Assembly (NCBI GenBank): GCA_014191035.1
Contig: BJGX01000006.1
Location: 1-59,019 of the forward strand
DNA length: 59,019 nt
From: Candidatus Saccharimonadota bacterium
GTDB lineage: Bacteria > Patescibacteriota > Saccharimonadia > CAILAD01 > BJGX01
Reading direction: 5' to 3'
Made by a program: the position numbers and the translations under genes
The notes under the pieces: generated by a model
Told to the model about the DNA's origin: nothing
Databases searched by the model: none
The model's input: only the letters and a program-made list of their open reading frames with translations
In this document: positions 56,620 through 59,019 of the stretch, in pieces
Position numbering within the stretch: the first letter of the stretch is position 1
How the letters are laid out: every line of letters starts with the position of its first letter

Positions 56620-58302
56620 ATGGCAAAAGACAAGCCGATAAAAGAAATCTTGGCTAAAGAAGATGCTATCTTAGAGGCCAAGACAACCACACCTTTAGTG
56701 ATAATTTCATGCTTATTTATACTGGTGAGCTTTTATTTTGGTCTGACTTTTTCAAAAAACATTTATTTAGTTGCTACTACCGTGGGCTTAATTATCATTT
56801 TTGGGATTACAAATTATATACCTAAGCTTAAATTCTCACAAAAGCACATACCTTACCTGATTAGTTATCATTTGGCATTGGCGTTTGTCTTAATTTTTAT
56901 AATGCCGACAATTAGCTATTTCATTGTATTTTGGATATTACTCGCTTACTTATCTGAATACTTCTACCAGACAAAAGGCTTGGCAGCTAGTTTAGTGGCA
57001 CTATTTGCAACCTTAGTGGCAGGACTTTATGTGCAAAATAATTTTAACTTTGAATCGCTCGTTACATATGCTCAATGGTTCATAATAATCGGTGGTGCAT
57101 CATTGGTTTTTAACAGAATAATTCTAGGCACCAAAGAAGTCCGCAAAAACCTAGCTGAAAAAACCACCAGAGCCGAATATGAACATCAACGACTATTGGC
57201 GCTCATAAATAGTATGGCAGAAGCCGTATTGTCTGTAGATGAAGAAGGAATTATTAATATGTACAATTCGGCTGCATTGGATATTCTAAACACTCATTCG
57301 GATCTAAATAATAAAAAAATACAAGGCTTGATTGAACTTTTGGACAATGAAGATAATCCTGTTGATATCATGGAAGTTGTTCGAGAAACGAAATATATTT
57401 CTAAAAAAACCGAATACCATATTAAAAGATCTGACAAAGAAATAATTATGCTAGAAATAAACATTAGCAAGGCAGGCTCAACAACTCCTATTAATCATCA
57501 AGCAGGTTACACAATACTTCTACGAGACATAACAAAGCAAAAATCACTTGAAGAAGAAAGGCAAGACTTTATATCGGTCGTAAGCCATGAGCTAAGAACT
57601 CCTATAACGGTAGCGGAAGCGAATGTCTCAATGGCAGAGCTAATTTATAAACGAGAACATTTTAGCGATCAAAAAACTCTGGACTCACTCCAGAAGGCCC
57701 ATGAAAAGATTTTATTTTTGTCTGATATGGTAAATGACTTGTCGACCCTCTCAAGAGCAGAACGCCAAGACAAAGAAATGGACATAGAGACATTCCATAT
57801 ATCAGAAATCATAAAAGAGGTAATCGATCTTACTGAAGACAAGGCCAAGCAAAAATCAATAAATTTAGAAACTGAAGTTCAATCAAAAATTTCAGATATA
57901 ACAACCTCAAAACTATACTTAAAAGAGATTTTGCAAAACTTTGTAACTAATGCAATTAAATACTCAAGTAAGGGACCAATCTTAATATCGGCAACAAAAA
58001 ATAATAATGGAAAAATAAGATTGGCTGTAAAAGACCATGGTGCAGGTCTTTCAGAGGCAGATAAACAAAAGGTTTTCGATAAATTTTGGCGATCCGAAAA
58101 TCCTCTTACCAGAGAAACCGAAGGAACAGGCTTAGGTCTCTATATTTCCTCGAAGTTGGCAAGGCGTATTAATGCTGAGATTGGTCTTGAAAGTAAATTG
58201 GGCTATGGATCTACTTTTTATTTAGACCTACCTGCCTTGGCCACTCAAAAAGTAGATCAAACAAATGTGGTTAAAAATGAGGCCAGAAATATACTAGGTT
58301 AA
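56620..58302 (+). CDS. Membrane sensor histidine kinase with PAS domain
   Basis: N-terminal TMs; PAS INSMAEAVLSVDEEGIINMYNSAAL; H-box VVSHELRTPI; FVTNAIKYSS; EGTGLGLYIS. Confidence 0.93.
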   Translation: MAKDKPIKEILAKEDAILEAKTTTPLVIISCLFILVSFYFGLTFSKNIYLVATTVGLIIIFGITNYIPKLKFSQKHIPYLISYHLALAFVLIFIMPTISYFIVFWILLAYLSEYFYQTKGLAASLVALFATLVAGLYVQNNFNFESLVTYAQWFIIIGGASLVFNRIILGTKEVRKNLAEKTTRAEYEHQRLLALINSMAEAVLSVDEEGIINMYNSAALDILNTHSDLNNKKIQGLIELLDNEDNPVDIMEVVRETKYISKKTEYHIKRSDKEIIMLEINISKAGSTTPINHQAGYTILLRDITKQKSLEEERQDFISVVSHELRTPITVAEANVSMAELIYKREHFSDQKTLDSLQKAHEKILFLSDMVNDLSTLSRAERQDKEMDIETFHISEIIKEVIDLTEDKAKQKSINLETEVQSKISDITTSKLYLKEILQNFVTNAIKYSSKGPILISATKNNNGKIRLAVKDHGAGLSEADKQKVFDKFWRSENPLTRETEGTGLGLYISSKLARRINAEIGLESKLGYGSTFYLDLPALATQKVDQTNVVKNEARNILG

Positions 58303-58303
58303 G

Positions 58304-59014
58304 TCACTTTTTTTTATTGCTCATAACTAATGTGCCGGCTATAAAAAGCCCGGCTATCACAATGTTTAAGGCAAGTATTAGGGTCGTAGATCTAAAGTCT
58401 AGTGTAGATATAATTGCTGGCTGCAAAACATAAACTGCACCTATAATAAACAGAATTGTTGCAATCGTGTAGACTCGTATTTTTTTATAATAATCATTTG
58501 TAAATTTAGCTTGCGACGCAAAGAAAAATGCCAACAGCAAAAAGCTTGAGTATTGCATAGCCGTAACTACTGCGTAGATGCCACTGAAGTAAAAATTTAG
58601 TACCCATCCACCGTCTACGGACTGCGAGATTGTCACGGGGTTAGACAAATTTGTACTTATAGACAGATATGCACTCAAGCCGAGCAATATAACAATTAGG
58701 GTCAGCATTATGCCTTTTAAGAAAGGTCTTTTTGCTGCATAAGCCCTAATTACTGCCAACCAAACTACAAAAAGTGCAACAAACTGAAGAATATCCCCTA
58801 AAATTGTAGACAGAGTTAAGACGGTACTATTTTCAAAAAACAAGGCTGGAATCCCGTATGTCAAAAAGCAAAGAGTGTAAAAAATTCCAATAAGACCAAG
58901 GTATTGGTTTAGCTTATTTTTATCTTTTTTATACTGTAAAAGGCCTCTGAAACCAATAAATAATGTAAAAGGAATGCCTACATACCAATGAATTGCATTT
59001 AGCGGAATATGCAT
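58304..59014 (-). CDS. Seven-TM-like membrane protein of unknown function
   Basis: Seven hydrophobic segments; no recognisable family motif. Confidence 0.5.
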   Translation of the reverse strand: MHIPLNAIHWYVGIPFTLFIGFRGLLQYKKDKNKLNQYLGLIGIFYTLCFLTYGIPALFFENSTVLTLSTILGDILQFVALFVVWLAVIRAYAAKRPFLKGIMLTLIVILLGLSAYLSISTNLSNPVTISQSVDGGWVLNFYFSGIYAVVTAMQYSSFLLLAFFFASQAKFTNDYYKKIRVYTIATILFIIGAVYVLQPAIISTLDFRSTTLILALNIVIAGLFIAGTLVMSNKKK

Positions 59015-59019
59015 AAGAG

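Noticed and set aside
58304-59014. Seven-TM protein near a carotenoid cluster as a possible microbial rhodopsin
   Set aside because: No Schiff-base lysine in the last TM (LILALNIVIAGLFIAGTLVM) and no rhodopsin helix-C motif. No Brp/Blh-type retinal-forming enzyme was recognised in the window either.
1-59019. CRISPR array, rRNA operon, insertion sequence or prophage
   Set aside because: No regularly spaced repeats, rRNA-like sequence, transposase, integrase or phage structural gene was recognised on reading both strands.
1-59019. Alternative genetic code (UGA recoding as in some CPR)
   Set aside because: Conserved genes end normally at TAA/TAG/TGA in the supplied track, and a CCA-anticodon tRNA-Trp is present; no in-frame UGA was needed to complete a known protein.

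Overview
The window carries about 59 kb of compact, AT-rich, protein-dense bacterial chromosome. It reads like a reduced-genome CPR/Patescibacteria lineage, possibly Saccharibacteria. That placement is inferred from gene content and style, not from a marker phylogeny. Housekeeping blocks include: the topA 3' end; a sigma-region-4/HARE-HTH protein; a VirB4/TraG-like ATPase; a dcw cell-wall cluster (mraZ-rsmH-ftsL-ftsI-mraY-ftsW-murG-ftsQ) without mur ligases in the cluster; glyS, recO, cysS, recR, ybaB, dnaB and dnaX; rplJ-rplL; glyA; and secE-nusG-rplK-rplA. Two tRNAs are present, Gln(TTG) and Trp(CCA). Accessory modules include an oxidative-stress cluster (2-Cys peroxiredoxin, Fe/Mn SOD, Bcp, YaaA), a GtrA/GT2/GT39 surface glycosylation block, and a thymidylate module (glyA / thyA / DHFR-HIT fusion / dCMP deaminase / cytidylyltransferase) lying between two halves of the normally contiguous rplKA-rplJL block. 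An ECF sigma/anti-sigma operon, an ABC exporter and a PAS histidine kinase are also present. The most striking system is a divergent carotenoid cluster at about 45.2-51.2 kb: crtI-crtE-crtB on the minus strand, facing two small lycopene-cyclase subunits and one 671-aa protein on the plus strand. The 671-aa protein appears to fuse a UbiA-type lycopene elongase (CrtEb/CrtE2-like) to a GT2 glycosyltransferase. Together these predict a cyclic, glycosylated C50 carotenoid. Other sequence-level signals: recurrent TATAAT-N6-8-start-codon spacing (candidate leaderless mRNAs), overlapping divergent -10 elements in the crt cluster, MraZ boxes shared with a VIT-family gene, a 21-aa micro-ORF resembling the RsmH C-terminus, and several structured leaders.
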